Source of the DNA: Myxococcales bacterium
GTDB lineage: Bacteria > Myxococcota_A > Bradymonadia > Bradymonadales > GCA-2716585
DNA length: 64,000 nt
NCBI GenBank assembly: GCA_002716585.1
Contig: PBBL01000081.1
Location: 62,001-126,000 of the forward strand
Direction: 5' to 3'
The notes beneath the pieces are model-generated. The model was not told the DNA's origin. It saw only the letters and a list, made by a program, of their open reading frames with translations, and made no database searches. The translations under genes were made by a program, and so were the position numbers. This document shows, piece after piece, positions 1 to 8,846 of the stretch; position 1 is the stretch's first letter, and the number at the start of each line of letters is the position of its first letter.

Positions 1-1103
1 GCGAGCCTGCGCCGCCCATCCAGGTCGTCTCAGGCTCCGACCTCACGCGGCCCTTCACCGAGGCGTTGGAGCGCCCGGAGCGCTCCAGACGGCCTCCCGT
101 CGGCGCCGAGGACGCCAAGACCCTCGCGGAGTACAACACGCTCCTCGACACCTTCCTGGAGCGCTCGGAAGACGCCTTCGACAAGCCCGAGACCGAGGGC
201 TACCTCCCCGGGCTGGAGCGCTTCTTCGTGGCCACCGGGCGCACCTTCGAGATGCTGGACCTCTACCGAACGGTCTACGACCAGAACGGCCCGCGCCACT
301 ACGTCGCCCCCCGGCTCGCCTGGGCCTATGTCTCCGTGGGTCGCATGGACGAGGCTCAGAAGATCTCCGACGCGAGCCTCACCCACCGCCCAAACGACCC
401 CATGAGCCACTTCGTGGATGGCTACCTGGCGAGCCGCGCCGGGGAGCCGAGCGTCCCGCTGATCCGCAAGGTCCGCGCGGCGTGGTCGAAAGCGCTGGAG
501 CTGGATCCGAACTTCAAGGGTCCGGGCAGCATCACCGCGCGGATGCTCAAGGTACGGATCCAGGAGATGGATCGGGTCCTGAAGCAGTCCGGTGAGTCGC
601 CCACGAAGGCCCCGACGCCGCCTCCGACGCCCCCGGCTCCCGAAGCCCGGTTGGACAGGGACGCCGAGCCGGAGGCGCCTGGTCCCTCCGACGAGGAGCC
701 CGCCGAGGCGCCTGAGCAGGACACACCCACCGAGCAACCCGTCAAGGCCAACCCCAAGCTGGTCGAAGCCGAGACCAAGCTCGCGTTCAGCGATTTTTCG
801 GGCGCGGCGGGCTTGTTTCGGGAGGTCTTGACGCAGGAGCCCAACAACCTGCGGGCGGAGTATGGGTTGGCGCTCGCGGTGTGGAAGGCGCCGGGGCAGG
901 GGGATCGCGCTGAAGCGCTGAAGCTCCTCGGCGAGGTCTCGGGTCGGGACGATCTGACCGCTCGGCAGTTGTACGAGCTGGGCACCATCTACGCCCGCAC
1001 CGCCCAGGACCTCTCCAAGGCCGTGCCCCTCTGGGAGCGGGCTCGTAAGCTCGATCCGCAGTTCGCCAGCTCGGTCGGCATCGACAAGCTGCTCAACCCC
1101 TGA
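1..1103 (+). CDS. TPR-repeat protein, 3' part (5' end outside window)
   Basis: The frame is open to the left edge with no stop, so the true start lies upstream; the first internal start-like codon (TTG at 66) is not convincing. About 365 codons are visible. The protein has helical TPR-like units near the N-terminal side (a run with YVAPRLAWAYVSVGRMDEAQ) and again at the end (FSGAAGLFREVLTQEPNNL, then a unit ending in ARKLDPQF). Between them is a Pro/Glu-rich low-complexity linker around 590-750. TPR arrays usually mediate protein-protein contacts. No catalytic motif is visible and no specific function can be given. It converges on recD2, with a parS site between the two stops. Confidence 0.8.
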   Translation, partial: EPAPPIQVVSGSDLTRPFTEALERPERSRRPPVGAEDAKTLAEYNTLLDTFLERSEDAFDKPETEGYLPGLERFFVATGRTFEMLDLYRTVYDQNGPRHYVAPRLAWAYVSVGRMDEAQKISDASLTHRPNDPMSHFVDGYLASRAGEPSVPLIRKVRAAWSKALELDPNFKGPGSITARMLKVRIQEMDRVLKQSGESPTKAPTPPPTPPAPEARLDRDAEPEAPGPSDEEPAEAPEQDTPTEQPVKANPKLVEAETKLAFSDFSGAAGLFREVLTQEPNNLRAEYGLALAVWKAPGQGDRAEALKLLGEVSGRDDLTARQLYELGTIYARTAQDLSKAVPLWERARKLDPQFASSVGIDKLLNP

Positions 1104-1114
1104 GTCGTGTGGAG

Positions 1115-1130
1115 CGTTTCACGTGAAACA
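1115..1130. other. parS: parS site 1 (ParB-binding palindrome)
   Basis: CGTTTCACGTGAAACA contains the complete 14-bp palindrome GTTTCACGTGAAAC. This is the core of the parS consensus TGTTTCACGTGAAACA bound by ParB/Spo0J. It lies between two convergent genes, 12 bp past the first stop. Five more copies occur in the window. Confidence 0.88.
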
Positions 1131-1153
1131 CCGCCCCTCAACACCCGTGGGCA

Positions 1154-3406
1154 TCACAACCGCCACGCCAGCCTCGTGTAGCGCACCCGCGCCGAGACAT
1201 TCTTGACGGCGCGGTTGAGCGCCTTCTCCATCGTGACGATCACCGCCAGCCTGCGGGCTCGGGTGAGGGCCGTGTAGAGCAGGTTGCGCTCCAGCATGAC
1301 GTAGTGCGCGGTCGCCAGCGCGATGACCACGACGGGGTACTCCGAGCCCTGGCTCTTGTGCGCCGTGATGGCGTAGGCGAGCTGAAGCTCGTCCAGCTCG
1401 TCCAGCTCGTAGCGGATCTCGTTGTCGTCCACCTCCACGATGAGGCCGGGCTCGTCATCGGCGCCCGCGGTGATGTCGATGACGTGGCCGATGTCCCCAT
1501 TGAAGACGTTCTTGTCGTAGTTGTTGCGGATCTGCATGACCCGGTCCCCGACCTTGAAGACCCGCTGCCCGCGCTGGATCATCGCGTCCTCCGACGGGTT
1601 GAGGAGCGACTGCAGCTCATGGTTGAGGCGCTCACACCCCACCACCCCCCGCCGCATGGGTGAGATCACCTGCACGTCGGTGGCCGGATCAAACCCGAAC
1701 GCGGCCTCGACGCGCTCCGTGACGATCTTCAGGGTCTTGGCGAGCACGTCGTCCGGCGACCGCGCGGGCACCAGGAAGAAGTCTGTGCTGGTGATGTCTT
1801 TGGGGACCTGGGTGTCCGGGTAGCGGCCTTTGTTGATGGCGTGGGCGTTGCGCACGATGGCGGACATCGCCGCCTGACGGAACACCTCGGTCAACCGACA
1901 CACCGGGACCGCCCCCGACCGGATGAGGTCGGCCAGCACGTTGCCTGGCCCGACCGACGGGAGCTGATCCACGTCCCCGACGAGCACCAGCTTGCTCCCC
2001 GAAGGGACCGAGCGCAGCAGCGCGCGCATCAGGTGGATGTCGATCATGGACGCCTCATCGACGATGATGACGTCGCCCGCGAGCGGGTTCTCCCGGTTGC
2101 GTTGGAAACCCCCCGCCTGAAATGAGAACTCCAGGAGGCGGTGCAGGGTCTGCGCCTGCCGCCCGGTCGTCTCCGTCAGGCGACGGGCGGCGCGGCCCGT
2201 GGGCGCCGACAGGTTGACGCTCCACTCCTGCTCGTCGCAGATGGAGCAGATCGCCTGCACGATGGTCGTCTTCCCCGTACCTGGCCCCCCCGTGATGACC
2301 AACACCCGGTGCTGCGCCGCCCCGGCGATGGCGTCGCGTTGCTGGGGGGCCAGCTCCAGCTTCAGCTCCTCCTCGGTCTCGTCGATCAGCTCCTCGATGA
2401 CGTCCTGCTCCAGGGCGCGATCCTGAATCAGCTCCGGCTCCAACAGCCGCTTGAGCTCCTGCGCGCAGGTCATCTCCGCGTCCCACGACGAGCGCGCGTA
2501 GACCGCCAGGTGACCCTCGCCGCGCGGATCCTCCTCCGCCGTCACCGGCTCGTGGAGCACGTCCTCGTCCTGGACGAGCGACTCAAGCGCCGACACGATG
2601 TGATCCCGGTTGACGCGCAGGTAGGCGCTGGCCCGCTCGATGAGCGCCTCCATGGGGAGGTAGAGGTGGCCCTCGCTCTGGGCCTCCATCAGCACGTGCT
2701 GGATGCCCGCCCGGACGCGCCGCGGGTCGTTGCCCTTGATGCCCATGTGCTCAGCGACCCGGTCGGCCAGCTTGAAGCCCATCCCGTAGACGTCCCGAGC
2801 CAGCCCGTAGGGGTTGCTCTGCACACGCACGATCGCGTCGTCTCCGTACGTCTTGTAGATCTTCGTCGCGTAGGCTGGTGTCACCCCGTGGCTTTGCAGG
2901 AACAGCATGATGTCGCGGACGAGCCCCTGCCTCTTCCACGCTGCGGCGATCCGCTCGATGCGCACCTGACCGATGCCCTCCACCTCCGAGAGGCGCTCAG
3001 GCTCGTTGTCGATGACGTCCAGGGTCTTGTCGCCGAACTTCTCCACGAGGCGGCTGGCGAGCTTCGGGCCGATCCCCTGAACCAGACCGCTGCCCAGGTA
3101 GATCTCGATCCCCTTGGCGCTGACCGGGACGTCGGTCTTGACCGTCCGTACGTCGAACTGGAGCCCGAAGCTCGGGTGCCGCTTCCAGCTCCCCCACAGC
3201 TTGAGCTGCTCACCGGGGCGGGCGCCCAGCAGGTTGCCGACGACCGTCACCAGGGTCGGGCGCTTGAAGAGCGTCTCTCCCGAGGTCTCCTCGCGGAGCT
3301 GCGCCACGCACCAGCTCCCTTCGTCGTTGGAGTACTTGATCCTCTCCAGCGTGCCCTCGATCCACTCCAGCTCCTCAGCGTCCTGTGCCATGCCGTTCAC
3401 CTCCAT
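1154..3406 (-). CDS. recD2: RecD2-type ATP-dependent DNA helicase
   Basis: This is a 750-residue SF1B 5'-3' helicase of the RecD2 (RecD-like, RecBC-independent) family. It has an OB-like N-terminal region, a helix-hairpin-helix segment (GIGPKLASRLVEKFGD), then the ATPase core. Walker A is GGPGTGKTT with Lys near residue 379, the DEAS box is VDEASMID, and the C-terminal motif is ITAHKSQGSEYPVVVI followed by LYTALTRARRLAV. The length is normal for RecD2. No recB or recC neighbour is present, which fits RecD2 rather than RecD of RecBCD. The likely role is replication-fork or DNA repair. It is co-directional with the upstream type III secretion genes but separated from them by about 100 bp. Confidence 0.93.
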   Translation of the reverse strand: MEVNGMAQDAEELEWIEGTLERIKYSNDEGSWCVAQLREETSGETLFKRPTLVTVVGNLLGARPGEQLKLWGSWKRHPSFGLQFDVRTVKTDVPVSAKGIEIYLGSGLVQGIGPKLASRLVEKFGDKTLDVIDNEPERLSEVEGIGQVRIERIAAAWKRQGLVRDIMLFLQSHGVTPAYATKIYKTYGDDAIVRVQSNPYGLARDVYGMGFKLADRVAEHMGIKGNDPRRVRAGIQHVLMEAQSEGHLYLPMEALIERASAYLRVNRDHIVSALESLVQDEDVLHEPVTAEEDPRGEGHLAVYARSSWDAEMTCAQELKRLLEPELIQDRALEQDVIEELIDETEEELKLELAPQQRDAIAGAAQHRVLVITGGPGTGKTTIVQAICSICDEQEWSVNLSAPTGRAARRLTETTGRQAQTLHRLLEFSFQAGGFQRNRENPLAGDVIIVDEASMIDIHLMRALLRSVPSGSKLVLVGDVDQLPSVGPGNVLADLIRSGAVPVCRLTEVFRQAAMSAIVRNAHAINKGRYPDTQVPKDITSTDFFLVPARSPDDVLAKTLKIVTERVEAAFGFDPATDVQVISPMRRGVVGCERLNHELQSLLNPSEDAMIQRGQRVFKVGDRVMQIRNNYDKNVFNGDIGHVIDITAGADDEPGLIVEVDDNEIRYELDELDELQLAYAITAHKSQGSEYPVVVIALATAHYVMLERNLLYTALTRARRLAVIVTMEKALNRAVKNVSARVRYTRLAWRL

Positions 3407-3507
3407 GTGACGGGTGTAGGTGTATCACTGACAGGATGATCAGGGCAACCCCCACGCGGCCAGCGCGGCGCACCGCCTGCAGCCCGGCGCGGTCCTCAAG
3501 AGGCGCT

Positions 3508-3984
3508 TCAGTCGTCTCGCCGCAGCCGCGCATGCGTGAGCAGGTCGTTCAACTCATCTTCACGCGCGCGCTGTCGCCTTCGGCGCTGGCGCTCCTCCTG
3601 GGCCTTCAGCTCCTCCTGGAGCGCTTCGAGCGCCGCTCTGGTCTGGTTGTAGGTCTCCTCAAGGCGCCGCGCCTCTGCGCGGACCTTACGCAGCCTGAGC
3701 CGCGCCTCGTCGCGGGCGGTTTGAGACGCGTCCAGCGTGTGTTGAAGGCTGTCGCGGCTCTGGAGGTGGTGCCGGATGTCACGCACCGTGAAGGAGCCCG
3801 CCCGCTCGCGGTCAAGGCGGTGAAGGAACGCGTCAAGCGCCGCGTCGTGTTGGGCGACCTCCTCGTCCAACGCCGCGACCTCCTCCTGGAGTTGATCGCA
3901 GCGCCGCGCCGCCTCCACCCACGTCACGCGAGCGCGCTCCTCTTCCTCAGCGCTCAGCTCCAGGAGCGCGCGCAGGTCACTCAT
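3508..3984 (-). CDS. sctO: Type III secretion stalk protein, SctO/FliJ-like
   Basis: This 158-residue protein is almost entirely charged heptad-like coiled coil, rich in Glu, Arg, Gln and Leu. Its position directly after the SctN ATPase gene is that of sctO (YscO; flagellar FliJ). SctO/FliJ is the central stalk that inserts into the ATPase hexamer and links it to the export gate. I chose the ATG at 3984 because a GAGGA ribosome-binding site sits about 8 bp upstream and overlaps the sctN stop (TGAGGA). A TTG start at 4002 is possible but lacks this support. The family is too divergent for motif proof, so the call rests on size, coiled coil and gene order. Confidence 0.7.
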   Translation of the reverse strand: MSDLRALLELSAEEEERARVTWVEAARRCDQLQEEVAALDEEVAQHDAALDAFLHRLDRERAGSFTVRDIRHHLQSRDSLQHTLDASQTARDEARLRLRKVRAEARRLEETYNQTRAALEALQEELKAQEERQRRRRQRAREDELNDLLTHARLRRDD

Positions 3985-3994
3985 GGTGTGGTCC

Positions 3995-5317
3995 TCAGCC
4001 AAACAGATCGAGCAACAGCTCGACCGTCTCGGTCATCGGGCATCGCGCATCGGCCCGTTGCTGGAGGAACTCCTCGACCTCGAAGATGATGTCCATCGCC
4101 TCGTCGACCTCGGGATCCGAACCTCTCCGATAGGCGCCGAGGCTGATCAAGGTCCGCTTGGACTCGTAGGCGGCCAGCGACCTCCGAAACGCGTTGGCCG
4201 CCTCCAGGTGCTCCGCGTCAACCACCCGGCGCATGACCCGGCTGATGGACGAGTTGATGTGGATCGCGGGCCATCGGGCGCGCTCGGCGATGGAGCGATC
4301 GAGCACGATGTGCCCATCCAGGATCGCCCGCGCCTCGTCCGCGATGGGCTCATCCAGGTCGTCGCCCTCGACCAGGACCGTGTAGAGGGCCGTGATGGAG
4401 CCGCGGTCGCTGTTGCCCGCGCGCTCAAGGAGGCGGGGCAGGGCGCGGAACACGCTGGGTGGGTAGCCCCGTCGCACAGGCGGCTCCCCGGCCGCCAGCC
4501 CGATCTCGCGCTGCGCCCGGGCGAAGCGGGTCAGCGAGTCCATCATCAACAGCACCCGCTGGCCCTGCTCACGGAAGTATTCGGCGACAGCGGTCGCGAC
4601 CTGCGCGGCGTTGCTGCGCATGAGGCTTGGCTCGTCGCTGGTCGCGCAGACCACCACCGCGCGTTCAAGCCCCGCGGGGCCAAGGCTCTCGTCGATGAAC
4701 TCCCGCAGCTCCCGCCCTCGCTCGCCGACCAGGCCAATGACCACCACGTCGGCTTCGGCGGAGCGCGCGATCTGGCCCATGAGGGTCGACTTGCCCACCC
4801 CGCTCCCCGCGAACAGCCCGACCCGCTGGCCCTGACCCATGGTGAGCAACCCATCCACGGCGCGGACGCCTGTCTCAAAGGGCTCCTCAATGCGCCGTCG
4901 GGCCATGGCGAGCGGCGCCGCTCGCTCCACCCTCCAGGGGTGCAGCTCTCCATCGAGCGGGCCACGGTCATCCATGGGCCGCCCCAACCCATCCAGCACC
5001 CGCCCGAGCAGCCCAGGGCCGCACCGCATCATCAACGGGCGACCGGTCGCCTTGACCGTGCTGTCTGGGCCGATGCCCTCGATCTCGCCGAAGGGCATCA
5101 GCACGACCCGCTCATCCCGAAAGCCGACGACCTGGGCGAGGACCGGGGTGGGTGGGCCGCTCAACTCCACCAGCTCTCCGACCGAGACCCCGGGCACCGT
5201 GGCCTGAATCACCAGCCCCGTGACCTCACGCACGCGGCCCAGCACCCGAGCGGGGACAGCGCTCTCCAGCTTCGTCAGGTAGGCGCTGAGGTTGATCCCT
5301 GGCTTCGCTTCATCCAT
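3995..5317 (-). CDS. sctN: Type III secretion ATPase SctN
   Basis: A 440-residue F1-beta-like ATPase that powers type III secretion and strips chaperones from substrates at the cytoplasmic face. It has Walker A GLFAGSGVGKST (Lys about residue 176), Walker B LLMMDSLTRFARAQREIG, and the signature GYPPSVFRALPRLLERAG typical of the FliI/YscN family. The N-terminal beta-barrel is present and the length is full. Its start overlaps the end of sctL by 8 bp. It could in principle be flagellar FliI, but no flagellar genes are nearby and the gene upstream is an SctJ-type lipoprotein rather than FliF, so SctN is preferred. Confidence 0.93.
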   Translation of the reverse strand: MDEAKPGINLSAYLTKLESAVPARVLGRVREVTGLVIQATVPGVSVGELVELSGPPTPVLAQVVGFRDERVVLMPFGEIEGIGPDSTVKATGRPLMMRCGPGLLGRVLDGLGRPMDDRGPLDGELHPWRVERAAPLAMARRRIEEPFETGVRAVDGLLTMGQGQRVGLFAGSGVGKSTLMGQIARSAEADVVVIGLVGERGRELREFIDESLGPAGLERAVVVCATSDEPSLMRSNAAQVATAVAEYFREQGQRVLLMMDSLTRFARAQREIGLAAGEPPVRRGYPPSVFRALPRLLERAGNSDRGSITALYTVLVEGDDLDEPIADEARAILDGHIVLDRSIAERARWPAIHINSSISRVMRRVVDAEHLEAANAFRRSLAAYESKRTLISLGAYRRGSDPEVDEAMDIIFEVEEFLQQRADARCPMTETVELLLDLFG

Positions 5318-5984
5318 CTCGGGTGGCTCCCCTCACCGCCCACCGCTCCACGCCGAGGTGTTGAGCGAGCAGATCGAGCTGGGTCTCCAGATCCGCCTCG
5401 ATGATCCCTGCCTCCGTCTCGATGCGGCAGCCGTGACGGGGGACCTGGGGATCTTCAAGGATGAACAGGGTGGGGGTGCCCGCGCTCTCGCGCAGCGCGT
5501 CGGCGTGTCTGTGCAGCAGCGGCGCGTCCTCCGGGTGCACCCGAACCTCGATCCGGCGATGGTTTCGGGCGAGCTTGAGCGTCTGCGCGGTGAGCTTGAC
5601 CACCACCTTCGGGTCCAGCTCCAGGCTGTGGCCGATCAGCGATCGGGCCAGCTCCATGGCGAGGCTGACCAGATCGCCCTCCGATCGCTTGAGCAAGGCG
5701 TCGTATTCGGCGCGGGCCAGGAGCAGCGCCTCGGTCGCATCGTTCAGGCCCGCCTCATAGCCCTCCGCCTGCGCTTGTTGCCGGATCGCCTCCGCCTGAT
5801 CGCGCGCCTCTTGAACAACAGCGCGCGCCTCCTTCAAGAGATCCCCGACGGCGAGGAGCTGTCGGGCCTCGTCGGGTGTCAGGAGCGAGCCGGAGAGGGC
5901 GCCGAAGGCGCGCTGCACCGGAAGGCTCGCCGCTTCTTCGGGCGGCACGACACGAGCGTGGGTTGGGGCAGCTGGGTCGCTCAT
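5310..5984 (-). CDS. sctL: Type III secretion stator protein SctL (FliH-like)
   Basis: This 224-residue protein has a charged helical N-terminal half and a C-terminal FliH/SctL domain. The diagnostic stretch near the C-terminus is RHGCRIETEAGIIEADLETQ, which corresponds to the conserved GG(C)xIETxxGxIDAxLxxQ pattern of the family. SctL forms the spokes that tether the ATPase to the sorting platform and inhibits it when dimeric. The gene overlaps the upstream sctK-like gene by 4 bp (ATGA) and the downstream sctN by 8 bp, so the module is translationally coupled. Confidence 0.87.
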   Translation of the reverse strand: MSDPAAPTHARVVPPEEAASLPVQRAFGALSGSLLTPDEARQLLAVGDLLKEARAVVQEARDQAEAIRQQAQAEGYEAGLNDATEALLLARAEYDALLKRSEGDLVSLAMELARSLIGHSLELDPKVVVKLTAQTLKLARNHRRIEVRVHPEDAPLLHRHADALRESAGTPTLFILEDPQVPRHGCRIETEAGIIEADLETQLDLLAQHLGVERWAVRGATRDG

Positions 5985-7030
5985 GTTTTCGCTCCGATCG
6001 GGTCAAGCACGAGGTTGCGTTCATGGTACGAGCCGACGGTCTGCCCAAGGGCGCTGAGGTGCATCAGGCTCTCCATGCTCCAGCGGAGCAACGGCTCGTG
6101 GATCTGCTGAGCGAGTTGATCCGTGACGATGTTGGAGCGGTTGACGAGCATGGCCTCACCGAACCGATGGGGCAGGGCGTGGGCGACCCCATCGAAGTAC
6201 ACAGCGTCGCGGAAGGCGAGGGCGCAGGCGACGATGAACAGGCCAACGCGCTCGATGCGGCTGAGGAGATCCGTGTTGGGGCGGCTCAACGCGCGCCGCG
6301 AGCCAAAGCGAGTGACCGCGAGGCGTGAGCTGCCTTCGGGGACCGGCGGGCCTGAATGAAGCGCGTCCGCCATCCGACGTCCGAAGTGGACGCCCAGCTT
6401 ACGCGCCATCGCGGCCTTGTAGTTCGGGCCAGCGGCGTTGCAGATGGAGCCGATCATCGCCAACCCGATGCGCTGTATCCACGTCGCCAGGTCCTCCTTG
6501 GGAGCGAGTCGCAGCATGTCCGGCTCAAGCACCTCGCCGCGCCGCCACTCATGCAGGTGGCGGGGATCGAACAGCCCACACTGAGACGCGCTGTGATCTC
6601 GAAGCCACCGCTCAGCCGGAGAGACGTCGGGCCGCTCAGCGAAGCCCAGGACCGTCGCGGCGACCTTCGCCCGCTCCGTGCGGTGAAGTCGCTCCACCCA
6701 CTCGGTGTGGAGCAGCGCGATGCTCAGGTGCCGGGAGCGGTTGAGTCGATCGAGGATGGCGCGGCCCAGCTCCTGACGCGTTTGCTGAGGGTGGTCATCG
6801 AGCTGTTGGAGCGCGCGTTGGACCAGGTGACCGCTCAAGCCCCGGAGGTGCACCGCTCCAGACCGCGGCGCGAGCTGGAGGAGCCCCGCGAAGCAGGCGG
6901 TCTCGGTGTAGCTCAGACCTCGACACGCCCGCATGGACAAGGGAGGGAGACGCTTCGTCTCCTCAAGCGCGCTGATCAGGGCTGGGTGCTCCATGTTGAC
7001 CCTCACGACGGTTCTGGGGGGGCTGTTCAT
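5981..7030 (-). CDS. SctK-like type III secretion protein (by position)
   Basis: A 349-residue protein with no signal peptide or membrane segment. It lies exactly between sctJ and sctL, the usual place of sctK (YscK/MxiK/OrgA), the sorting-platform adaptor that connects the cytoplasmic pods to the inner-membrane ring. SctK proteins are poorly conserved and I see no diagnostic motif, so the assignment is mainly from synteny. The ATG at 7030 gives a 68-bp overlap with sctJ. An internal ATG at 6994 (MEHPALIS) would cut this to 32 bp and is a reasonable alternative. The 3' end overlaps sctL by 4 bp. Confidence 0.55.
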   Translation of the reverse strand: MNSPPRTVVRVNMEHPALISALEETKRLPPLSMRACRGLSYTETACFAGLLQLAPRSGAVHLRGLSGHLVQRALQQLDDHPQQTRQELGRAILDRLNRSRHLSIALLHTEWVERLHRTERAKVAATVLGFAERPDVSPAERWLRDHSASQCGLFDPRHLHEWRRGEVLEPDMLRLAPKEDLATWIQRIGLAMIGSICNAAGPNYKAAMARKLGVHFGRRMADALHSGPPVPEGSSRLAVTRFGSRRALSRPNTDLLSRIERVGLFIVACALAFRDAVYFDGVAHALPHRFGEAMLVNRSNIVTDQLAQQIHEPLLRWSMESLMHLSALGQTVGSYHERNLVLDPIGAKT

Positions 7031-7760
7031 CCGAACTCCGAATTTTGAACTGGTACACCACGAGACCTACCAGGAGCAGGAACCACAAGCAGACGAGGAG
7101 TTGCAATGACAGACGGAGAGACTGCACCGATTCGGTCGCGACCAACCAGGGTCCGTATTGGCTGAGCGCGACCACCTCACGCTTCGGGGTCAGGGGCGAG
7201 GTGATGACGTGGACCTGTTCTGGGGAGAGTCCGGGCACCGCCCCGGCGATGAACGCGGCGAGCTGCTCGGGCGTGAGCGTCACCTCCGGCTCGTGCTTGA
7301 TGAGGGCCGAAGCCTTGGCCTCGACCGGGGCGTCAGGGCGCGTTCGGGGAGGGGAGGGGAGGACCAGGTGAACGCGCGCGTCGAGGACCCCGTCGATGGT
7401 CAACAGCGATCGCTCCACCCGAGCCGAGAGCCGCAGCAGGTGCGCCTCCTGCTGCTCGCTTGGGGTGGGAATGAGCCCCATGAGGCCTTCTTGAGGCGGC
7501 TCCTGGGATCGTCGAGGCAGCCCACGCTCCTCAAGGGCCTCAAGGGCCCGGATGCGGTGTGGGCTGGCGACCTCGACGATCCATTGACCGCTCTGGGATC
7601 CAGCGCGCTTGCCGGTCGGGATGCCCTGCGACTCAAGGAGCAGGGCGATGGTGTTGGCTTCGGCCTCCGACAGTCCGTGGTGCAGCTCAACCTGCTGTGA
7701 GCACCCGATCAGGCACAGCGTGATCAGGAGCGTGGGTGCGATGTGTCGGTTGGAGGTCAT
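6963..7760 (-). CDS. sctJ: Type III secretion inner-ring lipoprotein SctJ
   Basis: This 265-residue YscJ/FliF-family protein has a lipoprotein signal peptide with lipobox LIGC. The periplasmic ring-building domain follows (ANTIALLLESQGIPTGK; ERSLLTIDGVLDARVHLVLP), then a second segment (AAFIAGAVPGLSPEQVHVI), a C-terminal transmembrane helix (LQLLVCLWFLLLVGLVVYQF) and a short charged tail. SctJ forms the inner ring of the inner-membrane basal body. The open frame extends upstream to 7871, but I start at the ATG at 7760 because it immediately precedes the signal peptide and has GAGGCG upstream. The upstream extension would overlap a parS site. It is the first gene of the five-gene module. Confidence 0.92.
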   Translation of the reverse strand: MTSNRHIAPTLLITLCLIGCSQQVELHHGLSEAEANTIALLLESQGIPTGKRAGSQSGQWIVEVASPHRIRALEALEERGLPRRSQEPPQEGLMGLIPTPSEQQEAHLLRLSARVERSLLTIDGVLDARVHLVLPSPPRTRPDAPVEAKASALIKHEPEVTLTPEQLAAFIAGAVPGLSPEQVHVITSPLTPKREVVALSQYGPWLVATESVQSLRLSLQLLVCLWFLLLVGLVVYQFKIRSSDEQPPQNRREGQHGAPSPDQRA

Positions 7761-7815
7761 GTTCGCCTCATGCCGCGGAGGTGTCCAGGCGGCAGTGTGC
7801 CTTGTTGGCGGCGAT

Positions 7816-7860
7816 AAAAAAAGGCGTGGGGGGAGGTCGTGGGTTGGCTCGTGTCCAACC
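7816..7860 (-). terminator. Possible terminator for the deacetylase operon
   Basis: Reading the minus strand past the deacetylase stop, there is a 6-bp stem (GGTTGG/CCAACC, 7842-7860, 7-base loop). A run of seven T's follows about 20 bases later (7816-7822). The gap between stem and T-run is longer than in a classical intrinsic terminator. Confidence 0.3.
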
Positions 7861-7863
7861 GGA

Positions 7864-7879
7864 TGTTTCACGTGAAACG
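7864..7879. other. parS: parS site 2
   Basis: TGTTTCACGTGAAACG contains the intact 14-bp core. It abuts the deacetylase stop codon and lies upstream of sctJ. Confidence 0.88.
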
Positions 7880-8836
7880 TTAGCGGGAGCGATCGAGGAG
7901 GAGGACCGCGTCGCGCAACGTGCGGAAGGTGTACCGCTCACGGAGCGCAGTGAAGACCTCGCGGTAGGTGTTGAGCTTCTGCTCAAGGGGGACGCCGAGG
8001 TCGGGTTGGTGGGCTCCGAGCTGGGTCGGGACCCCCTCGTCCGTCGTGTCGAGGAGGTCGATCCCGTGAAACTCCAGGTTGAACAGCGACCGATGGCGCC
8101 AGGCCAGCGTGGGCATGAGCGCCCGAAATCGGTGGCCACCCAGCAGGTGGAGGCTGGTCCCGATGATGGGGAAGCGCACGCCCGGCACCACGCACATGGG
8201 GATCTCCCACAGCCCACCCCCGGCTGCGGGCCGCCAGGGCCTGTCGGGATCGGCGACGTAGGGCTCCAGCGGGCTGAGGAGGGTCTGGGGGAGGTTCATC
8301 TGGGAGCCGCTGCGGCGCCCGGTCAGGCGCATGGAGGCCATGATCAGCCCCTTGGCGGCGTAGTAGGGCGGGCAGGGGAACAGCGATGAGTCGTATAGGT
8401 AGCCCTGGCTGGTCAGCTCACGCGCGATGGGGGCGCTCAGGTTGTAGCCCGGGGTGCGAAACCCCACCACCCGCTCCCCGGAGATTCGGGTCAACAGCGC
8501 GCTGGTGCGCTCGATCTCGTCGCGGATGATCGAGCGCGACTGCGACCGGAGGTTGTAGAGGTGGTTGTAGCTGTGGCTCGCCAGCTCATGCCCGGCCGCC
8601 GCGGCCTGTCGGAACAGCTCGGCGTGGGTCGGGTCCTCCAGGTCACGCCCGATGCAGAAGAACGTCGCCTGGACACCCAGCTCGGCGAACAGAGCGAGGA
8701 ACCGCTCCAGCGCGATCGCGAAGATGGGGTCGGGCGGCGAGTGGGGCGTGGTGGGGTGGGGGATGCCGTGGATGGAGGTGTAGCACCCGATTCCATCCAT
8801 GTCGATGCTGATGCAGGCTGATGGGCTGGTCTGCAT
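7880..8836 (-). CDS. Polysaccharide deacetylase (NodB domain)
   Basis: A 318-residue carbohydrate esterase 4 family protein. Visible motifs are the N-terminal ISIDMDGIG (motif 1 position, Asp ligands), HSYNH (the metal-binding H-x3-H of motif 2) and RTPGYN (motif 3). There is no signal peptide, so it probably acts in the cytoplasm on a lipid-linked or soluble sugar rather than on exported peptidoglycan. It starts 10 bp after the glycosyltransferase stop, and the two are probably co-transcribed. A GT2 plus NodB pair resembles ArnC/ArnD-type handling of polyprenyl-linked sugars, but the substrate cannot be read from the sequence. Confidence 0.85.
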   Translation of the reverse strand: MQTSPSACISIDMDGIGCYTSIHGIPHPTTPHSPPDPIFAIALERFLALFAELGVQATFFCIGRDLEDPTHAELFRQAAAAGHELASHSYNHLYNLRSQSRSIIRDEIERTSALLTRISGERVVGFRTPGYNLSAPIARELTSQGYLYDSSLFPCPPYYAAKGLIMASMRLTGRRSGSQMNLPQTLLSPLEPYVADPDRPWRPAAGGGLWEIPMCVVPGVRFPIIGTSLHLLGGHRFRALMPTLAWRHRSLFNLEFHGIDLLDTTDEGVPTQLGAHQPDLGVPLEQKLNTYREVFTALRERYTFRTLRDAVLLLDRSR

Positions 8837-8846
8837 GGTGAGGTGC

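Noticed and set aside
2141-3439. 432-codon plus-strand frame over recD2
   Set aside because: Antisense to a well-supported helicase and composed of Leu/Arg/Asp runs typical of shadow frames.
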